This document shows positions 51,765 through 62,127 of a stretch of 64,000 bases of DNA, piece after piece. The notes under the pieces are model-generated. The model made no database searches and was not told the origin of the DNA. It saw nothing but the letters and a program-made list of their open reading frames with translations. How positions within the stretch are numbered: position 1 is the first letter of the stretch; each line of letters opens with the position of its first letter. The DNA is from Pontibacter aquaedesilientis. Lineage in GTDB: Bacteria; Bacteroidota; Bacteroidia; Cytophagales; Hymenobacteraceae. The translations under genes were made by a program, and so were the position numbers. Where the stretch lies: positions 55,090 to 119,089 of the forward strand of contig NZ_JACXAJ010000011.1 in the NCBI RefSeq assembly GCF_014773225.1, written 5' to 3'.

Positions 51765-52943
51765 CTACTGCATCAGGTATAGCTCGGTCTTCCGGTGGGC
51801 CTTTCCTTTTTCGGGCAGTACCTCACTCTCGATCTCTACTTTGAACCCTTTGTCCGAAAAGTAGCGTCCGATGTAATGCTTCACGCTATGGGCACGCTGC
51901 TCGCTCACCCGGCTTTTGGCATCCGGTTCCCCGTATCCGTCAGAGTAGCCTTTTACCACTAGGGTTGTACCAGCGGGCTGCTTCTGCAAGAATCTTGACA
52001 GGCCGGCCAATTCCTCCAGGCTCAGGTGCACCCTGTTGAAGCCGTTGTAAAGCACCAAGGAAGGGGACGCAGCTCTTACTGGCTTGGTTTCAGCTACTGC
52101 CTCAGGGGCACTTACTGCAATCTGATCTTGTGTTTCAGGAGCCGCCTCGGGTTCCGGCGCATTTCCCAACAAGTAAGCTGTGTAGGTCGGCTGTTCGTCC
52201 GAACTGGCTGACACCCAGATCGTCTGCCCTTCTGTTTTCCTGAAATAAGCATTGTAGCTTTCCATGGAGTTTGTAACAGAGGCAAGCCGCACAGCCGCTT
52301 CATTCTGTCCACCGTTCAGGGGTGCAGTATAGATATAAGCCGACATGCCTTCCTTACGGGCGAAAAACAAAGAGTCACCGGCTACAAAGGGGGCAAACTC
52401 AGCATCTCTGGAGTTTACATTTTTCCCAAGGCTTCGGGGCTTGGACCAAGCCTTGCCATCCCACTCGCTCAGGTACAGGTCGTCATAGCCTTGCGTGCTC
52501 CCGAGCTCTGCCGAAATGTATAGCTTGCTCAAATCCTCTGTCAGATACATACCCATGTTTTGGGAATGGTTGCGCATGCGCGGTACCGGGCGCTCTCCCG
52601 TCTTTTGGAAGACGCCCTCCTGCAACGTATATACCCCAATGCTTTCGGTACGACGTCCTGTTTTGTGGTAGACGTATACCTCGTTGTTAGCCGGGTTGTC
52701 CCCTATCAAGGCATTTACCTGGCCTAAGTTTAAAACCAACGGTTTCTGTGCCGCTGTTGCGCTGCCCTGTTGTGTGGTGTACAGAAACTGGCCATCCTTC
52801 TCCTTCTTGGTAAACACGACCAATTCCTTCCCTACCAGTGTCACCTCGGCGATCTCCTCATTAGAGGTAAGCAGCACGGTTTGAGCATTGCTCAGGCTGG
52901 CCGTACCAAGCAGCATTCCGATTGTGTATAAAATTCTCTTCAT
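51765..52943 (-). CDS. OmpA-family protein with PD40-like repeats
   Basis: This 392-residue protein has a signal peptide (to about 20), a beta-propeller-like body with WD40-like PD40 features (AEFAPFVAGDSLFFARKEG, KLYISAELGS), a Pro/Glu/Ala-rich linker (about 255-285) and a C-terminal OmpA-like peptidoglycan-binding domain (VKGYSDGYGEPDAKSRVSEQRA). It sits after PorP/SprF and the type B adhesin in one operon (gap of 10 bases), the arrangement used by the type IX system for surface attachment of giant adhesins. It probably ties the complex to the wall. Confidence 0.9.
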   Translation of the reverse strand: MKRILYTIGMLLGTASLSNAQTVLLTSNEEIAEVTLVGKELVVFTKKEKDGQFLYTTQQGSATAAQKPLVLNLGQVNALIGDNPANNEVYVYHKTGRRTESIGVYTLQEGVFQKTGERPVPRMRNHSQNMGMYLTEDLSKLYISAELGSTQGYDDLYLSEWDGKAWSKPRSLGKNVNSRDAEFAPFVAGDSLFFARKEGMSAYIYTAPLNGGQNEAAVRLASVTNSMESYNAYFRKTEGQTIWVSASSDEQPTYTAYLLGNAPEPEAAPETQDQIAVSAPEAVAETKPVRAASPSLVLYNGFNRVHLSLEELAGLSRFLQKQPAGTTLVVKGYSDGYGEPDAKSRVSEQRAHSVKHYIGRYFSDKGFKVEIESEVLPEKGKAHRKTELYLMQ

Positions 52944-52953
52944 GATTTTTCGT

Positions 52954-53949
52954 TTACCAAATGGTTACTTGCTTTCCGTACTTAGGGTATTTGACCGGGA
53001 TCAGGTTATAGGTCAACGAGATTTCGTTGGTGCCCCTGCTGATATACTTGGCATCGGCCGTCGGCATCTCGTAAGCATACCCAATTCGGAACTGCTCAAA
53101 CCGTATACCCGCTGTCGCGTTGTAGGCCAGGTCTTTGCGGTAGCCACCACCCAACCAGAACATGTTTTGGTAGACAGCCTTGAGCTGTACCTCCGCCCCT
53201 TCTTTCAGCTGGTCATCGTACTGCAGCATGGCATTGGCCACTATACCTATTTGGTCAGACACGGCTGTGCGGTAACCCGCCTGCACGAAATGCTTGCGAG
53301 TATACAGGTCTTGCAGAAACTCGTCCCCGCTGGCCACTATACCTGTTTTGGTAATATCCTGCATGGCATAGCCCAGGTAAAAGTTCTCCTCTGTCAGCAT
53401 CCACCCAAGGTTCAGGTCCAGTTTTCCCTGGCGCACACGCTGTCCCATCACGTCCTGGTACTCCGGGTCGTTCTCGTTGTCGATCGTCAGCTTGTTGCCA
53501 TCGAGGCGCTGCGCACTGTAAGTGGCCGCCCCGCCCCAGCGCAGGCTCAAACGCTCAGACAGCCTGATTCTGGAGGCGTAGCTCAAATGCACCTGACTCT
53601 CCGAGAAAGGGCCGAACTGATCCTGCAATACAGCCAGACCAAAGGCATGCTTGGCACCGGCTTGGCGGTCATAGAAGTCATGTCGCTTTGTCTTGGACAG
53701 GTCGCTGCGCTTCCAGGCCGAAAGGTCTGCCAGATCCAGCTCGGCAGAGGCGAAGAAGGTCTTGGGCGCGCCTTCGAAACCCGACCACTGGTTGCGGTGG
53801 AAGGTCTTGAGCATGGTGCCCTCGTAGCCGGTCAGGGCTGGGTTGTAGTACTGTTGGAACAGCGAAAAGTTGGCGATGTGTTTTCTGTTCTGGGCATTTG
53901 CGCCCAGAACAGAACCAACCAATAATATGGATAGAATTAATTTTTTCAT
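52954..53949 (-). CDS. PorP/SprF-family type IX secretion outer-membrane protein
   Basis: This 331-residue outer-membrane beta-barrel has a signal peptide (to about 20, ending GANAQ), the start HIANFSLFQQYYNPALTGYEG characteristic of PorP/SprF, and a C-terminus with alternating hydrophobic strands. Family members are needed for secretion and surface fixation of the neighbouring type B cargo. It is 5 bases after the adhesin stop, confirming the pairing. It is full length. Confidence 0.95.
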   Translation of the reverse strand: MKKLILSILLVGSVLGANAQNRKHIANFSLFQQYYNPALTGYEGTMLKTFHRNQWSGFEGAPKTFFASAELDLADLSAWKRSDLSKTKRHDFYDRQAGAKHAFGLAVLQDQFGPFSESQVHLSYASRIRLSERLSLRWGGAATYSAQRLDGNKLTIDNENDPEYQDVMGQRVRQGKLDLNLGWMLTEENFYLGYAMQDITKTGIVASGDEFLQDLYTRKHFVQAGYRTAVSDQIGIVANAMLQYDDQLKEGAEVQLKAVYQNMFWLGGGYRKDLAYNATAGIRFEQFRIGYAYEMPTADAKYISRGTNEISLTYNLIPVKYPKYGKQVTIW

Positions 53950-53954
53950 TTCGA

Positions 53955-56900
53955 TTACTTCTTAAGGATTGTCACCACGCCTCTCTTCACCCAATTGATA
54001 TCCTTCACCTCCACAATGTAGAGGAAGGCACCGTTCAGTATCTGACCGTTTGGTCCACGTCCGTCCCAGCCCGTTTCAGGGTTGCTGGTTTCAAACACAC
54101 GCACGCCTGAGCGATCAAACACCTGAATGTTCACCTGATTGTAGAATCTCAGTTCAGGAATGGTCCAGTTATCATTTATACCGTCTCCATTCGGAGAGAA
54201 AGCATTCACGATTTTCAGCTGATCCTCCGTTTTGGCATAAGCCTCTTTGGTCAGGGTGAAAGAACGTTCAATGGTGTTATTGTAAGGATCGGTGCTTCGC
54301 ACACGGATAGAGAAGGAAGTCATACCAGATAGCCCTTTGTTGCTCTTCAGGTATACCTTGTCGCCTCTGATCTCGAACAGGCTGTTTTGGGAATCACCTG
54401 CACCAGAAACCAGCGTGTAAACAAACTCCGTGTCATCCGGGTCCGTGGTGGTCAGCGTGCCAATCACCTCGTTGGCCTGAGCATCAGGCTTGAAGGTGGT
54501 GGCGCTGAAAGCAAGAGCGGTTGGCACCTTGTTTGGCTCCACTACTACCGTGATCGAAGCCGTTCGGTTATCCACGTTGGTAGTGCCTGATGGCAGTACT
54601 AATTGGCCTGTCAGGATGTAAGTACCAGCAACCATACCATTGTAGTTGCCCTGTGCCCAGTTCACACTGATCGATTCAGAGTTACCGTCTGAATAGGTTA
54701 CCGTTACCTTAGCCGGAAGGGCAAGAGAAGCGTAGCTAGTTCTGATCGGCACTGTAAGCCCAGTTGGTGTTGCAACGGAAGTGATGTTGCGAAGCACTGT
54801 CACTGTCTGAGTAGCCGTAGCCTTATTGCCTGAGGCATCAATCACGGTCCAAGTAACTGTCGTCACACCGGTCGGATAAACCGCTGGGGCGTCGTTCGTG
54901 GCTTTGGCTCCAGAGCAGTTGTCTGCTATTGTCGGGTTGCCCAGGTTCACGTTAGAAGCCGTGTTCTTACCCGGATCCACATTCACTGTCACCGCAGCCG
55001 GCGCCGTGATTGTTGGCGCAGTCTTGTCTTCTACTGTTACAATGGCAGTCGCCGTTGAGCTGTTGCCGCTCTCGTCCGTCACCGTCAGGGTTACCGTGTT
55101 CTCCTTGTCCACGTTCGAGCAGTCGAACGAGGTCTTGTCAAGGTTTAGTGAAGCGATTGCGCAGTTGTCTGTTGAGCCATTGTTGATCTGGTCAGCTGTG
55201 ATGGTAGCCGTGCCGTTGGCACCTAGCTTAACGGTGATGTTCTGGGCTTTAGCGATTGGTGCGGTCTTGTCCTCCACTGTTACAACAGCTGTCGCGGTAG
55301 ACACGTTGTTGTTCACATCCGTTACCGTCAGGGTTACCGTGTTCGGTCCTACATTCGAGCAGTCGAACGAAGTCTTGTCCAAGGTCAGTGACTTGATGCC
55401 GCAGGCATCTGTTGAGCCGTTGTCGATCTGGTCGGCCGTGATGGTAGCCGTGCCGTTGGCGTCCAGCTGAACTGTGATGTTCTGGGCTTTAGCGATTGGC
55501 GCAGTGTTGTCAACTATCGTCACCGTCGCCGTTGCGGTAGATACGTTATCGTTTGCATCCGTCACCGTTAAGATGACAGTGTTAGCACCGATATGAGAAC
55601 AGTCAAAGCTAGTCTTGTCTAAGCTCAGAGACTTGATGCCACAAGCATCGTTGCTTCCGTTGTTTATATCAGAAGCTGCAATAGTGGCAGTACCGTTTGC
55701 CTCTAAAATCACCCTGATATCTTTTGCGACAGCAATCGGGGCAGTGTTGTCAACAATTGTAACCACTGCTGTTGCAGTTGACACATTATTCCCTTTATCA
55801 GTTACTGTTAAGGTTACTGTATTCTCGCCCACATTGCTGCAATCGAAAGTAGCTTTGGATAGGGCCAGCGTTACATCACCACAAATATCAGACGAACCAT
55901 CGTTTATCATTTCTGGCGTAATCGTACCCTTGCCCGAAGCGTCCAGCTGCGCCGTAATGTTCTTAGTGCGGGCGATTGGAGCAATCTTGTCTTCTACGGT
56001 AACTTTGATAGTTGCTGTAGAGGTATTGCCGCTCATGTCAGTTACCGTCAAGGTGACATCGTTGGCGCCAAGGTTAGAGCAGTCAAAAGAAGTCTTGTCA
56101 AGAGCAAGCCTCTCTATGGCGCAATTGTCCAAAGAACCATCGTTCACTTGGTCAGCCGTGATGGTGGCTTTGCCAGTTGCGTCCAGCTGAACTGTGATGC
56201 TCTTGGCTTTGGTAACCGGAGCCGTCATGTCCTCCACTGCTACCACTGCCGTTGCCGTTGAGCTGTTGCCGCTCTCGTCCGTCACTGTCAGGGTCACCGT
56301 GTTCTCCTTGCCCACGTTCGAGCAGTCGAACGAGGTCTTGTCAAGGCTTAGTGACTTGATCGCGCAGTTGTCAGAAGAACCGTTGTCGATCTGGTCGGCC
56401 GTGATGGTGGCCTTGCCTGTTGCGTCCAGCTGAACTGTGATGTTCTTAGCTTTGGCAATCGGTACGATTTTGTCCTCTACTGTTACAACAGCTGTAGCCG
56501 TTGAGCTATTGCCGTTCGCATCCGTTACGGTCAGGGTCACATTGTTATTACCCACATTCGAGCAGTCAAACGAAGTCTTATCAAGGCTTAGTGAAGCGAT
56601 CGTGCAGTTGTCTGTTGAACTATTGTTGATTTGCTCAGTTGTGATTGTTGCTTTACCAGCAGCATCCAGCTGAACAGTCAGGTTCTTGGTTTTGGCAACC
56701 GGAGCCGTCTTGTCCTCTATGGTTACATCGAAGCTGATGGTAGAAGTATTTCCTTCGGAATCTTTTGCTTCAAATGTGTTTTTGGTAACACCTATCGGGA
56801 ATAAAGATCCTGAGGGAAGACCAGCTATTTGTGTAACAGCTATATTATCACTGTTGCTGTATTTAACTGCATTCAAATACAGTTTCTGGACATTTTCATC

Positions 56901-59900
56901 AGATAAGATTGGAAAACTACTGTAGTTACCGGCATGCTGGAATCCTATAGCTTTACCACCATTCGAAAACTCCCTTACAGCTACCGCAGCGCCTTGTGCT
57001 GAAGTCATCAATACAAGTGGTTGATTGGAGCTGTATACTCTAGCATCTCCTCCATTGCCTCCGCCTCTAGGTAAAGTAAATGATGCAGTTATACCTGACA
57101 TCAAAGGATGACCAGACTGCTCTGCAACCATGGTATAAGTCGAAATATCAGTAAATCCACCCGTCCTATTAAGAACAACGATGTCATTCATCGCTGTCAT
57201 GGACTGGCTAGCATCAACTTCATAAGCAGACCATTCGTTTGTGATATAGGTCTTACCCTTATTGATAACAAAATCAACCAATGCATTTTGACCTGCTATT
57301 GGCATAGCTATGCTGTATGTTTCTCCATTTAAATGGATAACAGCGTCAAACTCAGTCAATGATGGGTTAGTGCCGTCATATTCCGACTCCTTTGTGGTAC
57401 TTAATGTCACTTCCATACCTGCAGCTGTCAATGCATTTTTAAGGCTTGTAGTATGGGTATTTATTACATCCCATATCAATAACACCTTTCTGCCTGCTGT
57501 CGTCGAACAATTATCAGTCGCTACCGGAGTAGAATAAGTAATGGTAGCGCCACACTTGTCAAAGTCACTATTTTTTGAAATTGAAGTAACTGCTGCAAAA
57601 ACAGGTGCTGTCACATCTTTTACTTCAACGTCCTGTGTTTGAGAGGTTATGTTCCCCTGCCCGTCATTGTAAGTCCAGGTGATCGTATAAGTTCCCTGTT
57701 GTCTGTACTCAAGTGGCGCGGAAGTTGTGCCAGTGATAGTTCCTGCTGTGTTATCAGTGGCCGTTGGAGCCGTTAAAGTAACTACACACTCGCCTGTTGC
57801 TTTTGGCAGATTTGCCACATTTGGTACAGGTGCCTCTGTATCTTTCACAGTCACCAATTGTGTGGCTGTGGTTTTGTTACCAGAGCCATCGGTCACTGTC
57901 CAAGTCACGGTGGTGCTACCAAACGGGAAAGTTGCAGGAGCATTATTGGTTACACTAGCAACAGAACAATTGTCTGATGTAGTAGGTGTGCCCAAGGTCA
58001 CATTTGAAGCGAAGCTTTTGCCGGCATCCGTACTCACGCTAACTGCTGAGGGAGCTGTAATGCTTGGCGCTGTTTTTTCTTCAACTGTCACCACCGCTGT
58101 CGCGGTAGACACATTGCCGTTCGCATCTGTTACTGTCAAGGTCACGGTGTTCTCTATACCCACGTTAGAGCAGTCAAAAGAAGTCTTGTCAAGAGCAAGC
58201 CTCTCTATGGCGCAGTTGTCCGAGGAGCCATCGTTCACTTGGTCAGCTGTGATGGTAGCAGTATTGCTAGCACTCAGCTGAACGGTGATGTTCTTGGCTT
58301 TGGCGATTGGAGCCGTCTGGTCCTTGGCCGTCACCGTGAAATTCTGGGTTACTTTGTTGCCAGAAGCATCTTCAGCCGTCAGTGTCACTGTCGTGGCCAC
58401 GTCTTTTGCAAGCGCGGTGCCAACTGCCGGAGACTGCGTGATCGTTACAGAACCGGAATTATCGGTAGCCGTAGCAAGCGCTGCATAATCCGTTAAAGTA
58501 GCCTGGCAGTTATCGCCAAGGGCAACAGTCGCATTTTCCTGGGTAGAGGTAAACACCGGCGCTGTGTTGTCCACCACCGTTACCTTCACCGTACAAGTGC
58601 TGCTGTTTCCTGCGGCGTCGCTAATGGTTAGTACGACACTCTTCACTCCTAAGTCTTCACCCGTGAAAACAGACTGGCTCAGGGTTCTGCTGGCAATGCC
58701 GCAGTTGTCCTCGTAGCCGCCGTCCACATCTGCTGCGCTTAGCGTGGCTTTGCCCGCGTTGTCCAACACCAATGTAACATCTTTGCAAGAGGGAGCATCA
58801 GTTTTGAACACAACCTCTGTAGCACCTGGGGCTGTGTAGGAAAGTTGCGCTAGAGCTCCTCCCCCATTTTCGAAATACTCCATCACCACCGGAACAGTTT
58901 GGCCGGCAGACAATTCAATTGTGCCTACAAGGCTTGTTGGAGACATTTCAATCCACTGGCTTATCACCTGCGTATTGTTTACCCATAATCTTACCCCATC
59001 ATCTGTAAGGGTCCTGAAAGTGTAAGTGCCTGTAACAGGCGCCCTAAACTGCGCCGTGTAGCGAATGGAGAAATAGTCATTGCCCAGCACAGAGGCATTC
59101 GGGGAACCTACGCCCCAGTCTTTGTTGATTTCTGAAACAACCTCAGAGTATTTGAATGTATTGAAATTAGTGCCTGAATAATAGTCAGCCTTAATCTCCC
59201 CTACTACTCCAGAAAGGTATGGTGCCGTTTCATCCTCCACTGTAATAGTAGTAGCTACAGAGCTGCTGGCTCCTTGACAGTCGGTTACGGTAAAGGTAAC
59301 ATTGGTTACGCCACTCGCATAAGGGCCTACTGGAGAAACGCTGAAAGTAAGTGCATCGCCATCAGCATCGCTTGAACCATTGTCGAAAGCCTGTGCTATA
59401 GCTGTGCCCTGGCAACTGCCGTCAGCTGTAACAACTAAAGCTTTTGCTACAGCTACAGGTGCATTGTTGTCACCAGAAACAGCGCCGCATTGTGTTGTTC
59501 GCTCATAAGAGAATCCTCCACCTTGGTTGTTTTCTGTCCATGATAAAAACTTAATTCCTATATAAATATTTTCTGCAATCAGGTGCAAAACTGCTTCCCG
59601 GCCGACCATATTTGGAGGAGTACCACCGTGCCAATTAACCCAGGATTTATAGTTTAGGTTAGCATATTCGTCTAAAGTTCCATAGGCCCATTCTGTATTC
59701 TTTGGACTTGAATAAGTACCCCAACCGTCACTTTCAAATTCTGAGAAAGCATTGTAAATGCCTTTGCTATTTTGTCGCGTTATCCAGGTAGTTGGAGTTA
59801 TTCTATCCTGATTTGCCTCCTGCGTAAAGTCTGCAAAATTAGCCTTCGTAAAAACAATTCTCGGCCCATTCCAAACGGTAGGTACTTTGGTAGTATAATT

Positions 59901-60473
59901 AACAAAAGGTAAATCGTTAGAGTAACCTATATTAGACTTGTCTCCAAATTTAAAGTAGTACTTACCTTCTACCGCAGCTGCTGTAGGTTTAATAACCCAC
60001 TCAAATTCCCTGTTACTATCCTCATTAGTAAATGAAAATGTACCACTTGGAGTTGAGCTATCGACTATCTGTCCTGCTTTATAAACACCATTACTATTTA
60101 TATTTAGTTGTTTTGTGGTAGGTGTTCCGCTTAGTACACTGTTGCTGGAAGCCATTACAAAATGTTCACCATTCGTATTTGAAGTTGAAACATATGTAAA
60201 TGGTCCGTTAACACTTGTCGAATAGCTAATGCGATTATCTACATCAGCCGTTTCAGACCAACCACTACTATGTGAATTAATTTGGATCCGTAGTCTAATC
60301 GTTTCATCTATAGAGTTGATTGTAATGCCTTGATTTTCGTTACCCTTCCAGGTAGCTGAAGTCTCAGAACCATTGTCATTTCTCCATCGCCAACTACCAT
60401 GACTAAAGGTAGGCCCGGCTGCTGCTTCGAGAAACAGACAACTAAAGAAAAAAAATAGTAATAGTTTTTTCAT
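53955..60473 (-). CDS. Giant T9SS type B adhesin with PA14, HYR and tandem repeats
   Basis: This 2172-residue surface protein starts with a signal peptide (to about 19). In order I see an N-terminal lectin-like/jelly-roll region (20-335), a Cadherin/HYR-type repeat, a PA14 domain (about 424-557, YYSGTNFN, LTDDGVRLWVN), further HYR repeats, one 80-residue repeat (about 718-800), and more HYR units. An inserted Rossmann-like domain follows (about 993-1205, VLLIWDVINTHTTSLKNAL, VIHLNGE). Then come seven near-identical 80-residue repeats (about 1254-1818), an HYR domain, a cadherin-like region and the gliding-motility C-terminal tail (NAFSPNGDGINDNW, VFDRSGVRVFE, GWDGRGPNGQ). The tail marks it as type B cargo handled by the PorP/SprF gene downstream. 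Likely role: adhesion or gliding. Confidence 0.9.
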   Translation of the reverse strand: MKKLLLFFFFSCLFLEAAAGPTFSHGSWRWRNDNGSETSATWKGNENQGITINSIDETIRLRIQINSHSSGWSETADVDNRISYSTSVNGPFTYVSTSNTNGEHFVMASSNSVLSGTPTTKQLNINSNGVYKAGQIVDSSTPSGTFSFTNEDSNREFEWVIKPTAAAVEGKYYFKFGDKSNIGYSNDLPFVNYTTKVPTVWNGPRIVFTKANFADFTQEANQDRITPTTWITRQNSKGIYNAFSEFESDGWGTYSSPKNTEWAYGTLDEYANLNYKSWVNWHGGTPPNMVGREAVLHLIAENIYIGIKFLSWTENNQGGGFSYERTTQCGAVSGDNNAPVAVAKALVVTADGSCQGTAIAQAFDNGSSDADGDALTFSVSPVGPYASGVTNVTFTVTDCQGASSSVATTITVEDETAPYLSGVVGEIKADYYSGTNFNTFKYSEVVSEINKDWGVGSPNASVLGNDYFSIRYTAQFRAPVTGTYTFRTLTDDGVRLWVNNTQVISQWIEMSPTSLVGTIELSAGQTVPVVMEYFENGGGALAQLSYTAPGATEVVFKTDAPSCKDVTLVLDNAGKATLSAADVDGGYEDNCGIASRTLSQSVFTGEDLGVKSVVLTISDAAGNSSTCTVKVTVVDNTAPVFTSTQENATVALGDNCQATLTDYAALATATDNSGSVTITQSPAVGTALAKDVATTVTLTAEDASGNKVTQNFTVTAKDQTAPIAKAKNITVQLSASNTATITADQVNDGSSDNCAIERLALDKTSFDCSNVGIENTVTLTVTDANGNVSTATAVVTVEEKTAPSITAPSAVSVSTDAGKSFASNVTLGTPTTSDNCSVASVTNNAPATFPFGSTTVTWTVTDGSGNKTTATQLVTVKDTEAPVPNVANLPKATGECVVTLTAPTATDNTAGTITGTTSAPLEYRQQGTYTITWTYNDGQGNITSQTQDVEVKDVTAPVFAAVTSISKNSDFDKCGATITYSTPVATDNCSTTAGRKVLLIWDVINTHTTSLKNALTAAGMEVTLSTTKESEYDGTNPSLTEFDAVIHLNGETYSIAMPIAGQNALVDFVINKGKTYITNEWSAYEVDASQSMTAMNDIVVLNRTGGFTDISTYTMVAEQSGHPLMSGITASFTLPRGGGNGGDARVYSSNQPLVLMTSAQGAAVAVREFSNGGKAIGFQHAGNYSSFPILSDENVQKLYLNAVKYSNSDNIAVTQIAGLPSGSLFPIGVTKNTFEAKDSEGNTSTISFDVTIEDKTAPVAKTKNLTVQLDAAGKATITTEQINNSSTDNCTIASLSLDKTSFDCSNVGNNNVTLTVTDANGNSSTATAVVTVEDKIVPIAKAKNITVQLDATGKATITADQIDNGSSDNCAIKSLSLDKTSFDCSNVGKENTVTLTVTDESGNSSTATAVVAVEDMTAPVTKAKSITVQLDATGKATITADQVNDGSLDNCAIERLALDKTSFDCSNLGANDVTLTVTDMSGNTSTATIKVTVEDKIAPIARTKNITAQLDASGKGTITPEMINDGSSDICGDVTLALSKATFDCSNVGENTVTLTVTDKGNNVSTATAVVTIVDNTAPIAVAKDIRVILEANGTATIAASDINNGSNDACGIKSLSLDKTSFDCSHIGANTVILTVTDANDNVSTATATVTIVDNTAPIAKAQNITVQLDANGTATITADQIDNGSTDACGIKSLTLDKTSFDCSNVGPNTVTLTVTDVNNNVSTATAVVTVEDKTAPIAKAQNITVKLGANGTATITADQINNGSTDNCAIASLNLDKTSFDCSNVDKENTVTLTVTDESGNSSTATAIVTVEDKTAPTITAPAAVTVNVDPGKNTASNVNLGNPTIADNCSGAKATNDAPAVYPTGVTTVTWTVIDASGNKATATQTVTVLRNITSVATPTGLTVPIRTSYASLALPAKVTVTYSDGNSESISVNWAQGNYNGMVAGTYILTGQLVLPSGTTNVDNRTASITVVVEPNKVPTALAFSATTFKPDAQANEVIGTLTTTDPDDTEFVYTLVSGAGDSQNSLFEIRGDKVYLKSNKGLSGMTSFSIRVRSTDPYNNTIERSFTLTKEAYAKTEDQLKIVNAFSPNGDGINDNWTIPELRFYNQVNIQVFDRSGVRVFETSNPETGWDGRGPNGQILNGAFLYIVEVKDINWVKRGVVTILKK
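55020..56710. repeat. Tandem coding repeats, seven units of about 240 bases
   Basis: Seven contiguous units of roughly 80 codons (core SLDKTSFDCSNVG, NTVTLTVTD, STATAVVTVEDKTAP) with stretches of high DNA identity. An eighth copy lies apart at about 58070-58320. Such arrays can gain or lose units by recombination. Confidence 0.85.
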
Positions 60474-60540
60474 ATTAAATTGGCTGTAAAAGTTAAAAAG
60501 TTAATCAATAGACTATTATGTTAAATGTTAGTTAAAAGCT

Positions 60541-62127
60541 TTAGATGTGCCTTCCTTCATGGTGATTTGAAACAACTCTACTTGGTAGAATTGTGTAAAT
60601 TTTAAGGATAAGTAGTGCCACAGTCACTGAAAGAACTGCATAAATAAAATAGTGATAGCTAAGAGCAGCAATTTGGTTAGGGTAGATTTTCACATGCTGC
60701 ACACTACTTAGATCAGACTGGTATTGAGCTCCAACTTCTCCGTTCGCACGTATTACCCCAGATATACCCCTATTACTATTAATAACAAGATCTTTTCTCG
60801 ATTCTATAGCTCTTAATCTACTATTGTAGAAGTGTTGCTTTGTTATAAAGAAGTCTGAAAACCAACCATCATTACCTAGATTAATAAGAAAAGAAACCTG
60901 ATTGGAAACATACCTGCTTGTAATAGCAGGCACTGTGGACTCGTTGCACAACAACACACCAGCCTTACCCCAAGGTGTTTGGATAGCTTGTTGTCTTATA
61001 CCTCTTTGAACGATCAGTCCACTTCCAGCTAAAAATGGGAGAATTATACTGCTGTTTTCCTCAAATAATGGCCTTTCAATTAATGAAAGTAATTCACCTT
61101 TATCATAGCGGTCTAAGACACTTCCTGTTGGGTTAAAAAAATAAGCCGAATTATATACAGCATCACTGTTATGGTCAACAGCAGTACTCATACCTAATAA
61201 GAAATGTGTCTTTTTAACAGATGTGGCTTTAGCTATTTCCTTAAGAAAATCATCATCGACATCATATGTCCACGGAATAACAGTTTCTGACCACAAAATT
61301 AGATCTGTATTGCTTTCTGCGGCCTCACTGTTTAAAGAAATCAAATTTTTAACCAAAGCATTACCATTATTTGCATCCCAAACAGTTTCTGGATCTAAAG
61401 AGGCCAGTACTAGGGCCGCTTTTAGCTCCTTATTGTTTGTGTCACCTATTTGATTTGAGATGTTATTATAAAGAAATGTTCCGATCAGGAAGTGAATGAT
61501 GAGTATGAATGCGGGTGCCAGCATCCACTTCCACGCTTCTTTATTAATTGAAAGGCTAAGGGTATAGTTAATTAATACCAACAGAAACGATAAGATAAAA
61601 ACGCCACCTACTGCAGCAGGCTGTGATAGTATTAAATTACTGGCCTGAGAGATCCCTATACTATAGCTCATCCAGGGCATGCCAGCAAAGATGCTCGCAC
61701 GAATCCATTCAAATAAAACCCAAACAGATGCCATTAACAGTGCATTCCCAAATAATGCGGAAAAAGCAGTACCAGTGAACCTGGTTTTAATAAAAACTAA
61801 AAATTGAATTGCATAAATACATCCGATCACTAAAGAACAGAGCAACAAACAAAAAACAGCCAATATTATACTACTCTGTGCATACTGCATAATAGCAGGA
61901 ATCATCCAATAGTTTAGAATCCCTGCTGACACACCACCAAAAACAAAACCTAAGTATAAAGCCTGTCTTATATTGGATACATTAAAAAGCGCAATAAACA
62001 AAAAGCATAACGCAAACCATGCAATAAAATAATTTACAAAAATTAAAGAGGCACTTGTAAGGATTGCGGACAGAATAACAGATACATAAGTATGAGCTGT
62101 AAAAAAGTCCTTTAGTTTTTTTAGCAT
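60541..62127 (-). CDS. Apolipoprotein N-acyltransferase-like protein
   Basis: This 528-residue inner-membrane protein has six or more N-terminal TM helices (to about 220), a periplasmic nitrilase domain and a final TM. The catalytic acid lies in ILWSETVIPW, the lysine is probably in YDKGEL, and the cysteine is in LLCNEST where Lnt usually has C-Y-E. LINLGNDGWF, QHFYNSRLRAIES and NRGISGVI match Lnt well. It would add the third acyl chain to lipoproteins. The gene is more A+T-rich than its neighbours and stands alone, so it may be a transferred or secondary copy. Confidence 0.82.
   Translation of the reverse strand: MLKKLKDFFTAHTYVSVILSAILTSASLIFVNYFIAWFALCFLFIALFNVSNIRQALYLGFVFGGVSAGILNYWMIPAIMQYAQSSIILAVFCLLLCSLVIGCIYAIQFLVFIKTRFTGTAFSALFGNALLMASVWVLFEWIRASIFAGMPWMSYSIGISQASNLILSQPAAVGGVFILSFLLVLINYTLSLSINKEAWKWMLAPAFILIIHFLIGTFLYNNISNQIGDTNNKELKAALVLASLDPETVWDANNGNALVKNLISLNSEAAESNTDLILWSETVIPWTYDVDDDFLKEIAKATSVKKTHFLLGMSTAVDHNSDAVYNSAYFFNPTGSVLDRYDKGELLSLIERPLFEENSSIILPFLAGSGLIVQRGIRQQAIQTPWGKAGVLLCNESTVPAITSRYVSNQVSFLINLGNDGWFSDFFITKQHFYNSRLRAIESRKDLVINSNRGISGVIRANGEVGAQYQSDLSSVQHVKIYPNQIAALSYHYFIYAVLSVTVALLILKIYTILPSRVVSNHHEGRHI

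Noticed and set aside
54898..58488. Long open frames on the plus strand (190 residues and similar) opposite the adhesin repeats.
   Set aside because: They recur with the tandem units and mirror the codon bias of the adhesin; no start context or protein features.
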